64,000 nucleotides of DNA from Deinococcus sp. QL22 (GTDB taxonomy: Bacteria; Deinococcota; Deinococci; Deinococcales; Deinococcaceae). The stretch covers positions 2,726,001-2,790,000 of the forward strand of contig NZ_CP097149.1 in NCBI RefSeq assembly GCF_023370075.1. The letters run 5' to 3'. Below are positions 23,536-34,372 of the stretch, one piece after another (within the stretch, counting starts at the first letter, position 1; each line of letters begins with the position of its first letter). The position numbers and the translations under genes were made by a program. The notes under the pieces were generated by a model. The model was given only the letters and a program-made list of their open reading frames with translations. It had not been told where the DNA came from and searched no databases.

Positions 23536-25659
23536 CTACTGTCCCGCCGTTCCCTTCGCGGCGGTGGCGGCGGCCCGCTGCGCCCGAATTTTCATCACCT
23601 TATGCATGTTGTCCAGTTCGCCCATGCAGGGTTGCTGAGGCCCGGTGGCGTGATTGCGCTCATCCAGCGTCAGGCACCAGCGGGTGGCGAACATTTTGGC
23701 GGTGGCGTTCAGGGCCGGGCCGGAGCCTTCGCCGCCGTTCTGGAAAAAAGCCACGACCATAAAATTGGGATTGTCTATGGGGCCGTACCCCTCATACCAG
23801 GCGTTGGTGTAGGCGTAGCCCTTGCGGAAGCTCTGGCCGTTTTCGGCGGTTCCGGTTTTGCCTGCCGTGCGTACTGGGAACCACTGCGGCCCCAGCACAT
23901 GCTGAGCCGTGCCCCAGGGGGTCGTTCCGGCAGTCGTAATGTTCATGCCTTCTTTGACCAGCCGGAAGTCGGCCTGTTTTCCCGGCACCTGTTCGGGCAG
24001 CGGGTGGGGGGAGGGCTTGCCAGCCACAGCTTTCACCAGCGTCAGCGGGCGGCGCTTGCCTTCATTCACAATCGTGCTCAGCACCGACGTGACCTGTGCG
24101 GGGGTGACCAGCAGGCTGTCCTGTCCGATGGCAAAGCTGAGAGATTGGCCGGGGTAATACACCAGGGGTTCTTCTCCGGCAGCCTTGCGCCGCAGGTTGG
24201 CCGTCCTATACGTGTCGGAAAAATTAAGCGGTGTGGGCAGATACCCGCTCTTTTCGCCCACCAGTTCCAGCCCGGTGGGTCGGCCATAGCCCAACTCTCC
24301 GGCCCGCTTGCCCAGGTAGTTGGCAAAGGTGATGGGGTCGGCGTCTATGGCGGCCTGGTAGTACCACGTATTGCACGAATAGGCGATCGCCAACCGTCCG
24401 TCTACGTTGCCGAGGCTGCCGCTGCGGTGCCAGTTGTAGCGCGGGCCGCCGTACCGGATGCTGGGCAGGCAATTGAAGGTCTTGTTGCCCCAGCGTTCTA
24501 TGTAGGCCAGCGTACTGGCGGGCTTAAACACACTACCCGCGTCAAAGGTCTGCACCACGCGGTTTTGCATCACGGCGTCAAGGCTGCTCGACAGCAGGGC
24601 CGCTGTTTTGGCCGCGTTGTCGGGGCTGGGTACGCGGGAAAACCAGTTGGGATCGAAGGTGGGGCTGCTGGCCATCGCCAAGACCTCGTTGGTGCGTGGG
24701 TCTATGGCAATAATGGCGCCGCGTGTCAGCGGTTCGGGCGGCTGGGCATACTTCAGGCGGCCCGCGTTCACGTCGGCCAAACCTTCGCGCAGGGCTTGCT
24801 CGGCGGCGCGTTGCAGGCGGCTGTCCAGGGTCAGAGTCACGTCTTGCCCTTTTTGGCCTGCAGTCAGCACCCGGTCTGTTTGGGGTTTGCCGTTGGCAGT
24901 CACCTCGCGGCGGCGCAGGCCGTTTTTGCCCTGCAAGGTCTGCTGAAGACTGTATTCCAGCCCCGACACGCCTACCAGGTCGCCTATGGTGTAGCCGCCT
25001 TCTTTGACCTGTTCCTCGTTGGCTTCCAGCACGTAGCCCAGTGCATGCGCCGCAAACTTATTCTCAGGATAGACCCGTTCCACACGCTCGCGTAGTTCCA
25101 GGCTGGGAATCAGCACCGTGTATTCGTACAGCGCCGAGAGCTTGTCCTGCGGAATGTTGCGGGCCAAAACCGTCTCCGTTTCTTTGGTGCGGTCGGGTTC
25201 GCGGGGTTGGCCTCCGCTCAGCACATCGGGCTGGATGCCCGCCAGATACACGATTTTGTCCCACGCCGGAAACGCTTGTTCGGGGTCTTTGGGGTCGCGC
25301 CGTCCGGTATAGATCAGGTCTACGGCGAGGCGGTTGGTCGCCAGGAGTACCCCGTCCCGCGTGCGGATTTCGCCGCGCAGGGCTGGAATCACCTCGTCGC
25401 GCTGAAAGTTGCTGTCGGCCTGAACCGCAAACTGGCTATGCTGCGTAATCTGCAACTGGTACAGCCGGAAGCCCAGCCCCGCCAGCGCCAGACTGAGGCC
25501 AAACGCCACCCACTGCACGGCGGGCGCACCACTGACCTGCGCTTTGGTGCCGATGCGTCCTGCGCCGCCCCGCCCGCCCGTGCCAACTGCGGCCCCGCCC
25601 GCCTTTTTGCGAATACGGTTGCGGCGGTCAATCACGTCTCCTGCCCGCGCCCGACTCAT
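23536..25659 (-). CDS. mrdA: Penicillin-binding protein 2 (elongation transpeptidase)
   Basis: After a basic N-terminus and one membrane anchor (WVAFGLSLALAGLGFRLYQLQ) comes the PBP dimerisation domain. The transpeptidase motifs are AGSVFKPAS (SxxK), YSCNTWYY (SxN) and AGKTGTAENG (KTG). It cross-links peptidoglycan in the elongation complex. The ATG at 25659 overlaps the mreD stop in ATGA; reading further upstream gives only low-complexity sequence antisense-like to mreD. At 707 residues it is slightly longer than E. coli PBP2. It is last in maf-mreC-mreD-mrdA. Confidence 0.95.
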   Translation of the reverse strand: MSRARAGDVIDRRNRIRKKAGGAAVGTGGRGGAGRIGTKAQVSGAPAVQWVAFGLSLALAGLGFRLYQLQITQHSQFAVQADSNFQRDEVIPALRGEIRTRDGVLLATNRLAVDLIYTGRRDPKDPEQAFPAWDKIVYLAGIQPDVLSGGQPREPDRTKETETVLARNIPQDKLSALYEYTVLIPSLELRERVERVYPENKFAAHALGYVLEANEEQVKEGGYTIGDLVGVSGLEYSLQQTLQGKNGLRRREVTANGKPQTDRVLTAGQKGQDVTLTLDSRLQRAAEQALREGLADVNAGRLKYAQPPEPLTRGAIIAIDPRTNEVLAMASSPTFDPNWFSRVPSPDNAAKTAALLSSSLDAVMQNRVVQTFDAGSVFKPASTLAYIERWGNKTFNCLPSIRYGGPRYNWHRSGSLGNVDGRLAIAYSCNTWYYQAAIDADPITFANYLGKRAGELGYGRPTGLELVGEKSGYLPTPLNFSDTYRTANLRRKAAGEEPLVYYPGQSLSFAIGQDSLLVTPAQVTSVLSTIVNEGKRRPLTLVKAVAGKPSPHPLPEQVPGKQADFRLVKEGMNITTAGTTPWGTAQHVLGPQWFPVRTAGKTGTAENGQSFRKGYAYTNAWYEGYGPIDNPNFMVVAFFQNGGEGSGPALNATAKMFATRWCLTLDERNHATGPQQPCMGELDNMHKVMKIRAQRAAATAAKGTAGQ

Positions 25660-26210
25660 GACAACCCGTCCTCTGGGCCGGGCCGTTCGCCCATCCCCCA
25701 GGTGACGAGGCGGTTCCAGAACGGGTAAATGAGCAGCGTACTCAGCAGTGCCAGCGGCACCGTTTGGCGCAGGGTGTCCACCGTGACCAAATCGGAGCGC
25801 AGCCAGTAGGTGAGGAACAAGAAGGCCAGCCATTGCCCAGTGGTGGCCGCCAGCACCGTAAACAGTGCCTGAAAAATGCCTGAGTCGCCCACGTAACGCC
25901 GTACCAGCAGCACCAACACCGCGCCGGCTCCTACGCCCGCCGCGTGCAGCCCCAGCGCCCCGCCGCCCAGTACGTCCTGAATAAGGCCCACACCGTAGCC
26001 TGCCACCACCGCCTGCACCGGGGGCAAGCGCCACGCCAACGCCGCACCAGTCAGCAAAAATAGGTCGGGGGCCGGAATGCGGAGGGGATCGAGCAAGCGC
26101 GACAACACGCCCTGCACGATCAGCAGCAGCAGCACGTACACCACCACGCCCACCCAGCGTCCCGGCCCACGCGGAGCCAGTCCGGTATTTCTGCCGGAAC
26201 GTCTTATCAT
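25656..26210 (-). CDS. mreD: Rod shape-determining protein MreD
   Basis: A small protein of 184 residues with about five membrane segments (VVVYVLLLLIVQGVLSRLLDPL, FLLTGAALAWRL, and a hydrophobic C-terminus). MreD sequences diverge strongly, so the call rests on topology and position between mreC and mrdA. I chose the ATG at 26210. It follows mreC after an unusually long 194-nt gap with two hairpins, and overlaps mrdA by 4 nt. Confidence 0.85.
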   Translation of the reverse strand: MIRRSGRNTGLAPRGPGRWVGVVVYVLLLLIVQGVLSRLLDPLRIPAPDLFLLTGAALAWRLPPVQAVVAGYGVGLIQDVLGGGALGLHAAGVGAGAVLVLLVRRYVGDSGIFQALFTVLAATTGQWLAFLFLTYWLRSDLVTVDTLRQTVPLALLSTLLIYPFWNRLVTWGMGERPGPEDGLS

Positions 26211-26324
26211 AGGTAAAAAACCTGTGTGGTACCGGGAAAGTCGGTCAGGGGGCAGCGGGAGATAGGAACACGAACAACACACACACGAACACAGCCGAAC
26301 ACGGCGGACATCACAGGCAGCTCA

Positions 26325-26383
26325 ACCATAGACCTGTCTTATGGTAGCGCCCACCGCTGCTGAAAATTGCAGTGTGGGTGGGC
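26325..26383. repeat. Paired hairpins in the mreC-mreD gap
   Basis: ACCATA/TATGGT (26325-26345) next to GCCCACC/GGTGGGC (26349-26383, with inner CTGC/GCAG). The gap also has repeated ACACGAACA. They could be an RNA processing site or an internal promoter region. Confidence 0.5.
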
Positions 26384-26404
26384 ATCTCCAGACGGCGGCG
26401 GCGC

Positions 26405-27214
26405 TCATAGCCCTTCCAGAATAGTAACGTCCTCTACGACACCCACATCTATGGCGGGCTTCACGGTCACGGTGCGGTTCACGTCGTTGGGGCCGAGGGG
26501 CAGCACGCTTTCGATGGTACCCACCCGGATGCCCACTGGGTACACGCCGCCCAAACTGCTGGTCACCAATACGTCCCCTACCTTGACGGGTACACTGCGC
26601 GAAAACTGCGCCCGCAGACGATCTGGAGAGACGCCCACCGCCATTCCGCGCCCGCCCCGGTTGCCCTGCAAGGTCACGCCCACGCTGCTTTCGGGGTCCA
26701 CCAGCGCGACTACCGTGGCGCGGTTGCTGCTGACGCTCGTCACCTGGCCCACCAGACCGCCGGGAACGGTCACGGGCATTCGCACCCGCACGCCATCGTC
26801 GGTGCCCCGGTTGAGGGTAATGCGGGCCAAGAGCGGACTCGGGTCTACGGCCACCACCTGTGCGATGCCGAGCGCGTTGGGCGCTTGGGTGGCCGTGATC
26901 TGCATCACCTGGCGCAGGCGCGAGACTTCCCGCGTCAGCAATTCGTTGCGCTGCCGCAGCACGTCGTTTTGCTTGCGGAGACTGCCCACTTCTCCCGCCA
27001 GATTGCGCTCGTTGACTACAGTGGTATAGGCGCGGCGCAGATTATCGGCGGCCACCACGCCAATGCGCGTAATCGGGGCCACCGAACCCGAAATAGCGGT
27101 GGGCATGATCACCTGAAAGCGGGTCGCGACCATGCTCAGCAGCAGCAGGCCGCCGTACACCAGCAGCACGGAACGCCAGCCTTTCATGCCGCGCCTGAAT
27201 GTGAAACGGCCCAT
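26405..27214 (-). CDS. mreC: Rod shape-determining protein MreC
   Basis: It has a single N-terminal membrane helix (VLLVYGGLLLLSMVA), a predicted coiled coil (VNERNLAGEVGSLRKQNDVL) and the MreC beta domain (AQVVAVDPSPLLARITLNRG, VGVTLQGNRGGRGMAVGV). MreC links MreB filaments to PBP2. The ATG at 27214 lies 25 nt after the maf stop; an alternative Met is at 27187. Length 269 residues. Confidence 0.92.
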   Translation of the reverse strand: MGRFTFRRGMKGWRSVLLVYGGLLLLSMVATRFQVIMPTAISGSVAPITRIGVVAADNLRRAYTTVVNERNLAGEVGSLRKQNDVLRQRNELLTREVSRLRQVMQITATQAPNALGIAQVVAVDPSPLLARITLNRGTDDGVRVRMPVTVPGGLVGQVTSVSSNRATVVALVDPESSVGVTLQGNRGGRGMAVGVSPDRLRAQFSRSVPVKVGDVLVTSSLGGVYPVGIRVGTIESVLPLGPNDVNRTVTVKPAIDVGVVEDVTILEGL

Positions 27215-27239
27215 GTTGCTTGGAAAATGCCCACACGGG

Positions 27240-27908
27240 TCACGCCGAGGACACCCCGACAGGTTGGGGCAGAGAGTCGGCAGCAAGATGAGCGGAATTC
27301 AGTTGGCCCCACACGGGCACGCCCGCCGCCCGCAGCAACCGGGTCACCAGCGTCAGCGGAAAGCCCACCACGTTGGAATAGTCGCCCTGAATGCCCGACA
27401 CCAGCGCCATGCCTACGCTCTGGATGCCGTAGCCGCCCGCCTTGTCCAGCCCCTCTCCTGTGGCCGCGTAATAGGCGATTTCCTGCGCGGTCAGGGGCCG
27501 GAAGGTCACGTCGGTGCGCTCTACCTCGCAGTTTAGACCGGATGCAGACCGCACCGCCACACCCGTCAAAACCTGATGCGTGCGACCCGACAAGGCTTCC
27601 AGAAACGCCCGATTCTCGGTGGCGTCGGCGGGCTTGCCCAGCAGTTGCCCGTTTACGGCCACCACTGTATCGGCGGCGATAATCACGGCGTCCGGATGTA
27701 GGGCGGCCACCGCTCCCGCTTTCAGCATCGCCAATTCTGCTGCCAGCCGCGCCGGATCGGTTTCGGGGCTGTCTTCCGGCTCGCCACTGACGACCACCCG
27801 GAAAGTCACGCCCAGATTCCTCAACAATTCGCGGCGGCGTGGGCTGCCCGAAGCCAGAATCACTTCGGGAAGGATGATTTCAAGAGGGATTGCCTCTGGC
27901 ACGGTCAC
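27240..27908 (-). CDS. maf: Maf-like nucleotide pyrophosphatase
   Basis: ILASGSPRRRELL is the Maf phosphate-binding signature, with AADTVVAVNG and KAGGYGIQ further on. Maf proteins hydrolyse dTTP/UTP or modified NTPs and are linked to septum control in Bacillus. The GTG at 27908 follows the deoC stop by 1 nt; reading on to 27968 only repeats deoC sequence in another frame. It is followed by mreC, an order known in several bacteria. Confidence 0.9.
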   Translation of the reverse strand: MTVPEAIPLEIILPEVILASGSPRRRELLRNLGVTFRVVVSGEPEDSPETDPARLAAELAMLKAGAVAALHPDAVIIAADTVVAVNGQLLGKPADATENRAFLEALSGRTHQVLTGVAVRSASGLNCEVERTDVTFRPLTAQEIAYYAATGEGLDKAGGYGIQSVGMALVSGIQGDYSNVVGFPLTLVTRLLRAAGVPVWGQLNSAHLAADSLPQPVGVSSA

Positions 27909-27909
27909 T

Positions 27910-28581
27910 TCAGTATCCTGCGCCGGTCTTTTCGCCTGCCACCAACGCCACGCCGCCCGATGTGCCAAGGCGGGTAGCTCCTGCTTCGATCATTTCCAGT
28001 GCGTCGGCAGGAGAGCGCACGCCGCCCGCCGCCTTGATCTGGGCGCGGCCCGCGATGACGTCGCGCATCAGGCGCACGTCGGCGGGGGTAGCCCCGCCCG
28101 TGCCAAACCCAGTACTGGTCTTCACAAAATCCGCGCCGCCCTTCACGCTGGCCTCGGTAGCGCCGCGTTTCTGGTCGTCGGTCAGGTAGCAGGTTTCAAT
28201 AATCACTTTCAGCACCTGCTCCGGAATGGCCCGCCGCACGGCCCGCACATCGGCTTCTACGGCGTCCCAGTTGTCTTCCAGCGCCGCGCCGATATGAATG
28301 ACCATATCGATTTCATCGGCCCCGGCTTCGGCACTCAGGCGGGCTTCCAGCGCCTTCTGGTCGCTGCTGACGGCCCCCAGCGGAAAGCCGCACACGGTGG
28401 CGACTTTTACGCCGCTGCCCGCCAGTTCTGAGGCGGCCATCGGCACATAGACGGGGTTGATGCACACGGCATAAAAGTTGTGTTCGCGGGCCTCGGCGCA
28501 CAGGGTGCGGATGTCTTCGGCGGTGGCGGTGGCTTTAAGCAAAGTATGGTCAATGTACGGGGCGAGCTTCACGCTGCCCAT
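27910..28581 (-). CDS. deoC: Deoxyribose-phosphate aldolase
   Basis: The start MGSVKLAPYIDHTLLKATAT and the core GADFVKTSTGF with its Schiff-base Lys are typical. It cleaves 2-deoxyribose-5-phosphate to glyceraldehyde-3-phosphate and acetaldehyde, fitting nucleoside salvage together with cdd elsewhere in the window. At 223 residues the length is normal. It appears to be the first gene of the deoC-maf-mreC-mreD-mrdA run. Confidence 0.95.
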   Translation of the reverse strand: MGSVKLAPYIDHTLLKATATAEDIRTLCAEAREHNFYAVCINPVYVPMAASELAGSGVKVATVCGFPLGAVSSDQKALEARLSAEAGADEIDMVIHIGAALEDNWDAVEADVRAVRRAIPEQVLKVIIETCYLTDDQKRGATEASVKGGADFVKTSTGFGTGGATPADVRLMRDVIAGRAQIKAAGGVRSPADALEMIEAGATRLGTSGGVALVAGEKTGAGY

Positions 28582-28640
28582 GTTACGCGGCAGAGGGTAA
28601 GAAAGGTAAATGACTTGCCCAGAGTGGGGGAGAGGGGCTA

Positions 28641-28811
28641 GGTCTAAGGGTCGAGGGTCGAAGGGTAAGAGTCTAAGAAAGGCAATTGCTGACGCTCACA
28701 CCCCTCACCCCGCTGCTAACGCAGCCGCCCTCGCCTCCTGTGGGCGAGGGCTAACGGCGCGTAGGCAAAGCGATTGCCCTTCCGCCCTTCCTTAGACCCT
28801 TGATCCCTAGA
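28641..28811. repeat. Palindromic MITE-like element (complete family 1 copy)
   Basis: The left arm (28641-28693) reads GGTCTAAGGGTCGAGGGTC, GTCTAAGAAAGGCAATTGCT. The right arm (28769-28811), read in reverse, gives GTCTAGGGATCAAGGGTCTA, then GGGCAATCGC. The two are imperfect terminal inverted repeats of about 45 nt. The centre has CGCTGCTAACGCAGC and a CCTCGCC/GGCGAGG hairpin. It lies between divergent deoC and bcp. Confidence 0.75.
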
Positions 28812-28869
28812 CGCCTTCCCGCCGCCCAACCAAGCTCCCACTTTTTGCCAAATGCTCTACGCTACGGCC

Positions 28870-29374
<505 letters not shown>

Positions 29375-29382
<8 letters not shown>

Positions 29383-30073
29383 ACTGACGGGCCTGGAAGC
29401 TCTGAAACGGGAAGCGGCGGTGCGAGCGGCGGCATTGGTACAGAGCGGTATGCGCGTGGGCCTCGGCACGGGCAGCACGGCCAAATACGCCATAGAAGAA
29501 ATTGGGCGGCGGCTGGCGTCGGGCGAACTGACCGGAATTGTGGGCGTGGCGACCAGCGAAGCAAGCGACGTGCTGGCGCGGCAGGTGGGGATTCCAGTGG
29601 AACCTCTAGACCCGCGTCCACTCGACATCGCCATAGACGGGGCAGACGAAATCGACCCCGATCTCAACCTGATCAAAGGGCTGGGCGGGGCACTCCTGCG
29701 CGAGAAACTGACCGAAGTGCAGGCGCGGCGCTTTATCGTGATTGCCGACCACACCAAAATCGTGTTGCGGTTGGGCGAAAAAGCCCCCCTGCCCATCGAA
29801 ATCGCCCGCTTCGGCTTCCTGTCCACCATTGAACGATTGCGGACGCTCTGCCCCGGCGGACGGCTGCGGCAACCCGGCGCACAGCCTTATCTGACCGATA
29901 ACGGCAACTATATTTTCGACGCGCAATTGCCCACTTCCGGCGATGTGCTGGCGCTGGAGCGCACCCTGAAAGGCACTCTCGGCGTCATCGAAACCGGGTT
30001 CTTTCTGGGCATGGCCGAACGTGCGTTCGTGGCGGGATTGGACGGAGTGCGGGAATTGGTGCGGCAGGACTGA
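29375..30073 (+). CDS. rpiA: Ribose-5-phosphate isomerase A
   Basis: GLGTGSTAKYAIEEIG, DIAIDGADEIDP and GLGGALLREKL are the RpiA signature motifs. It interconverts ribose-5-phosphate and ribulose-5-phosphate. At 232 residues the length is usual. It is coupled to bcp through an 8-nt overlap. Confidence 0.95.
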
Positions 30074-30085
30074 CTTGCTAGGTCA

Positions 30086-30182
30086 ACTCCCAGTCTGCTT
30101 CGCAGCCATCCCCCCTGAAGGTGAGCGCAAGAGCTTAGTCTCCACCTTTAAGGGGAGATGGCTGCGCCAGCAACGGGGGGGG
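30086..30182 (+). repeat. Long dispersed repeat (family 3)
   Basis: CAGTCTGCTTCGCAGCCA, then CCCCCCTGAAGG, a variable part, CCTTTAAGGGGAGATGGC and CCAGCAACGGGGGG. The same blocks in the same order occur at 45663-45786. It lies between the converging ends of rpiA and the DUF255 gene. Confidence 0.65.
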
Positions 30183-30200
30183 TTACACGCGACTCCACCC

Positions 30201-32243
<2,043 letters not shown>

Positions 32244-32348
32244 AGTTGCAGGCTAACCCGCCGTGCCGGGGCCGTGAATTTGGGCAACGTTAGGCAAGCG
32301 TAGACTTCCCCTCCTTGTCCCCTTGAAAAACCGTCACACTATAGGCAT

Positions 32349-33287
32349 ATGGCACCGCACGACCCGGCCCACCCCTCCGCTGCAAATACCTCCTTAGGCA
32401 ACACCTCAGAAGTCGCCCCCTTTGAAAACCCTGTCCGCGTCCGCGCGGGCTTTTCCTTAACCTTCGACGTGCCGTTTCCTACGCCTATGCTGTTTGTGGT
32501 GCAGCCGCAAGACCGTCTCGATCCCACTGGAACCCGCCAGCGCATCATCGATCAGCGGGCGCTGGGCGCGGCGCAGGGCGTCCACACCTACACCGATTCT
32601 CACGGCAATACGGTGTGGCGCATGTTGGCCCAGCCGGGAACCCTCACCATCGGTCACGACCTGATTGCCGAAATTACCCGCTACCCCGATCCCATTTTGC
32701 CTGCCCTCCGCAAAATGAACGTGGAAGAATTGCCCGACGACACCATCGGCTATCTACTCCCCAGCCGTTACGTAGACAGCGACCTCGTGAGTGCCGAGGC
32801 GTGGGAGCGGTTCGGTCACATTCAGGGCGGCTGGGCGCAGGTGCAGGCCATCAGCGACTACCTGCAAGATGAATGCGTGTACGGCTACGGCAGCAATTCC
32901 TCGACTACGGCCAAGCAGGCCCTCGACAGCAAACGCGCCGTGTGCCGCGACTTCGCACATATGGGCGTGGCGTTTGCCCGTGCCCTGAATATTCCGGCCC
33001 GCTATGTCTGCGGCTACATGCCTGATATAGACATTGTGCCCGACCCTGTGCCGATGGACTTCCACGCCTGGTTCGAGGCATTCTTGGACGGCCAATGGCG
33101 CACCTTCGATGCGCGCCATAATAAACCCCGCGCAGGCCGTGTGCTGATCGCGCAGGGCCGCGACGCCAGCGACGTGGCCTTCTCGACCACGTTCGGCAGC
33201 GCTCGCCTGACCCACATGAAGGTCTGGGCTGATGAAACCAGCCCCGAAACGACGTTGGATGACGCCCCCAACCCACGCATTTTCTAG
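32349..33287 (+). CDS. Transglutaminase-like protein
   Basis: The catalytic triad is visible: Cys199 in RAVCRDFAHMG, His239 in MDFHAWFEAF and Asp254 in TFDARHN. An N-terminal beta-rich region of about 150 residues precedes the core, as in bacterial transglutaminase-like proteins often found with ATP-grasp or alpha-E neighbours; none is seen here. There is no signal peptide, so it is probably cytoplasmic. The region before it has CACTAT 6 nt from the ATG and TTGTCC near a -35 position. Confidence 0.88.
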   Translation: MAPHDPAHPSAANTSLGNTSEVAPFENPVRVRAGFSLTFDVPFPTPMLFVVQPQDRLDPTGTRQRIIDQRALGAAQGVHTYTDSHGNTVWRMLAQPGTLTIGHDLIAEITRYPDPILPALRKMNVEELPDDTIGYLLPSRYVDSDLVSAEAWERFGHIQGGWAQVQAISDYLQDECVYGYGSNSSTTAKQALDSKRAVCRDFAHMGVAFARALNIPARYVCGYMPDIDIVPDPVPMDFHAWFEAFLDGQWRTFDARHNKPRAGRVLIAQGRDASDVAFSTTFGSARLTHMKVWADETSPETTLDDAPNPRIF

Positions 33288-33299
33288 GCTATGTGAACA

Positions 33300-33329
33300 G
33301 GTGTGGCGGCTTGCGTAGGCCGCCGCACC
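33300..33329 (+). terminator. GC-rich hairpin after the transglutaminase-like gene
   Basis: GGTGTGGCGGC pairs with GCCGCCGCACC, one mismatch, around an 8-nt loop. No T-run follows, so it may be a weak or factor-assisted terminator. Confidence 0.5.
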
Positions 33330-33429
33330 CGCTCTAGCCCACAAAAAGGTAAGGCCGACCCCAGGTAAGGCCAGCCTTCCGTGCGCACGGGCTTCACCCG
33401 GCCCGCTATGTATTCAGTGCGCTGATACG

Positions 33430-33555
33430 TTTAAGTTAACACGACGAGTGTCACAGTTGTGTCACAAATACTTGCCGAGTCATCATCTATATGTATGAAA
33501 ATTCCTATAAATCTCACACAGACTTTGAATTAACCCACTGTTTATTAAAAATGTG
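33430..33555. other. AT-rich island with direct repeats and a possible promoter
   Basis: This stretch is much poorer in G+C than its surroundings. TGTCACA occurs at 33449-33455 and 33460-33466, one helical turn apart. TTGCCG (33472) and TATGAA (33494) at 16-nt spacing could form a promoter reading toward the methyltransferase 3' end. A 22-codon reading frame at 33491 is too short to support. Confidence 0.35.
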
Positions 33556-34296
33556 TTAGATGGCCCGCGTCTGAAACACCATCACTTCACTGTGGGTGTC
33601 CAGCGGGCCGCCGTGAAAGCTGCCAGTCACCCGTGGGGCTTCAAATCCCGCGTGTCTCAACAACCATTCCATTTCAAAACGGGTGTAATACCGCTGGGTC
33701 AGGGTGTAATGCCGCCGCGTCAGGCGTCCATCGGTGTGGGCCGTATCGGCGTGGTACTCGGTGGTGATGTGCTGGCGGGGCTTGTCGTGCCGCTGCACCA
33801 GAAATACGTCGGTGCGCGAGCCGTCTGCGGCGTAAAAGGTTTCACCCTCGTGGCGCACCGTGTTCATTTTGCCAAAATGGGGCAAATACAGGTCGAACAC
33901 AAAGGCTGCGCCCGGTGCTAGATGCGCGTGAATGTTGTGCAGCGCCGCCAATTGTTCACCCGGCGTGTAGAGGTGCATCAGGGCATTAAAGGGCGCGAGT
34001 GCCAGCCCGAAGCGTTCCTCCAGCCGGAAGGTCTGCGCGTCACCCTGCACGAAGTTCAGGCTCAGGCCATCTGCCGCCGCCCGCGCCCGGCCCCGCTCGA
34101 TCATGCGTGCGCTGGGTTCTATGCCCGTCACCGCCACGCCACGCCGCGCCAAAAATGCCGTGACCCGGCCTGTGCCTGCGCCAATTTCCAGCACCGGGCC
34201 GCCCGTGCGCTCGGCCACGCCAGCATAAAAGTGAAGGTCATCGCGGTAGATGTCGTATTGATGATCGTACAGGTCGGCGAAATCGTCGTAGTTCAC
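33556..34296 (-). CDS. Class I SAM-dependent methyltransferase
   Basis: Motif I VLEIGAGTGRVTAFL and the acidic residue in VTGIEPSARMI give the SAM site, followed by FVQGDAQTF and APFNALMHLYT. The substrate is unknown; small-molecule methyltransferases of this type are common. I chose the GTG at 34296 because TACCCT lies 6 nt upstream. Reading further upstream gives a Met at 34386 but no sensible N-terminus. 246 residues. Confidence 0.85.
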   Translation of the reverse strand: MNYDDFADLYDHQYDIYRDDLHFYAGVAERTGGPVLEIGAGTGRVTAFLARRGVAVTGIEPSARMIERGRARAAADGLSLNFVQGDAQTFRLEERFGLALAPFNALMHLYTPGEQLAALHNIHAHLAPGAAFVFDLYLPHFGKMNTVRHEGETFYAADGSRTDVFLVQRHDKPRQHITTEYHADTAHTDGRLTRRHYTLTQRYYTRFEMEWLLRHAGFEAPRVTGSFHGGPLDTHSEVMVFQTRAI

Positions 34297-34372
34297 AGGG
34301 ACAGGGTAGATGCTTTGGGCGGGAAGTGGGGTGTGGGGCAAGTCCCTTGAGTCGCCAGCATTGGAACCACTT

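Noticed and set aside
25660..26034. N-terminal extension of MrdA
   Set aside because: This part overlaps mreD in another frame and is low-complexity; the ATG at 25659 overlapping the mreD stop is the natural start.
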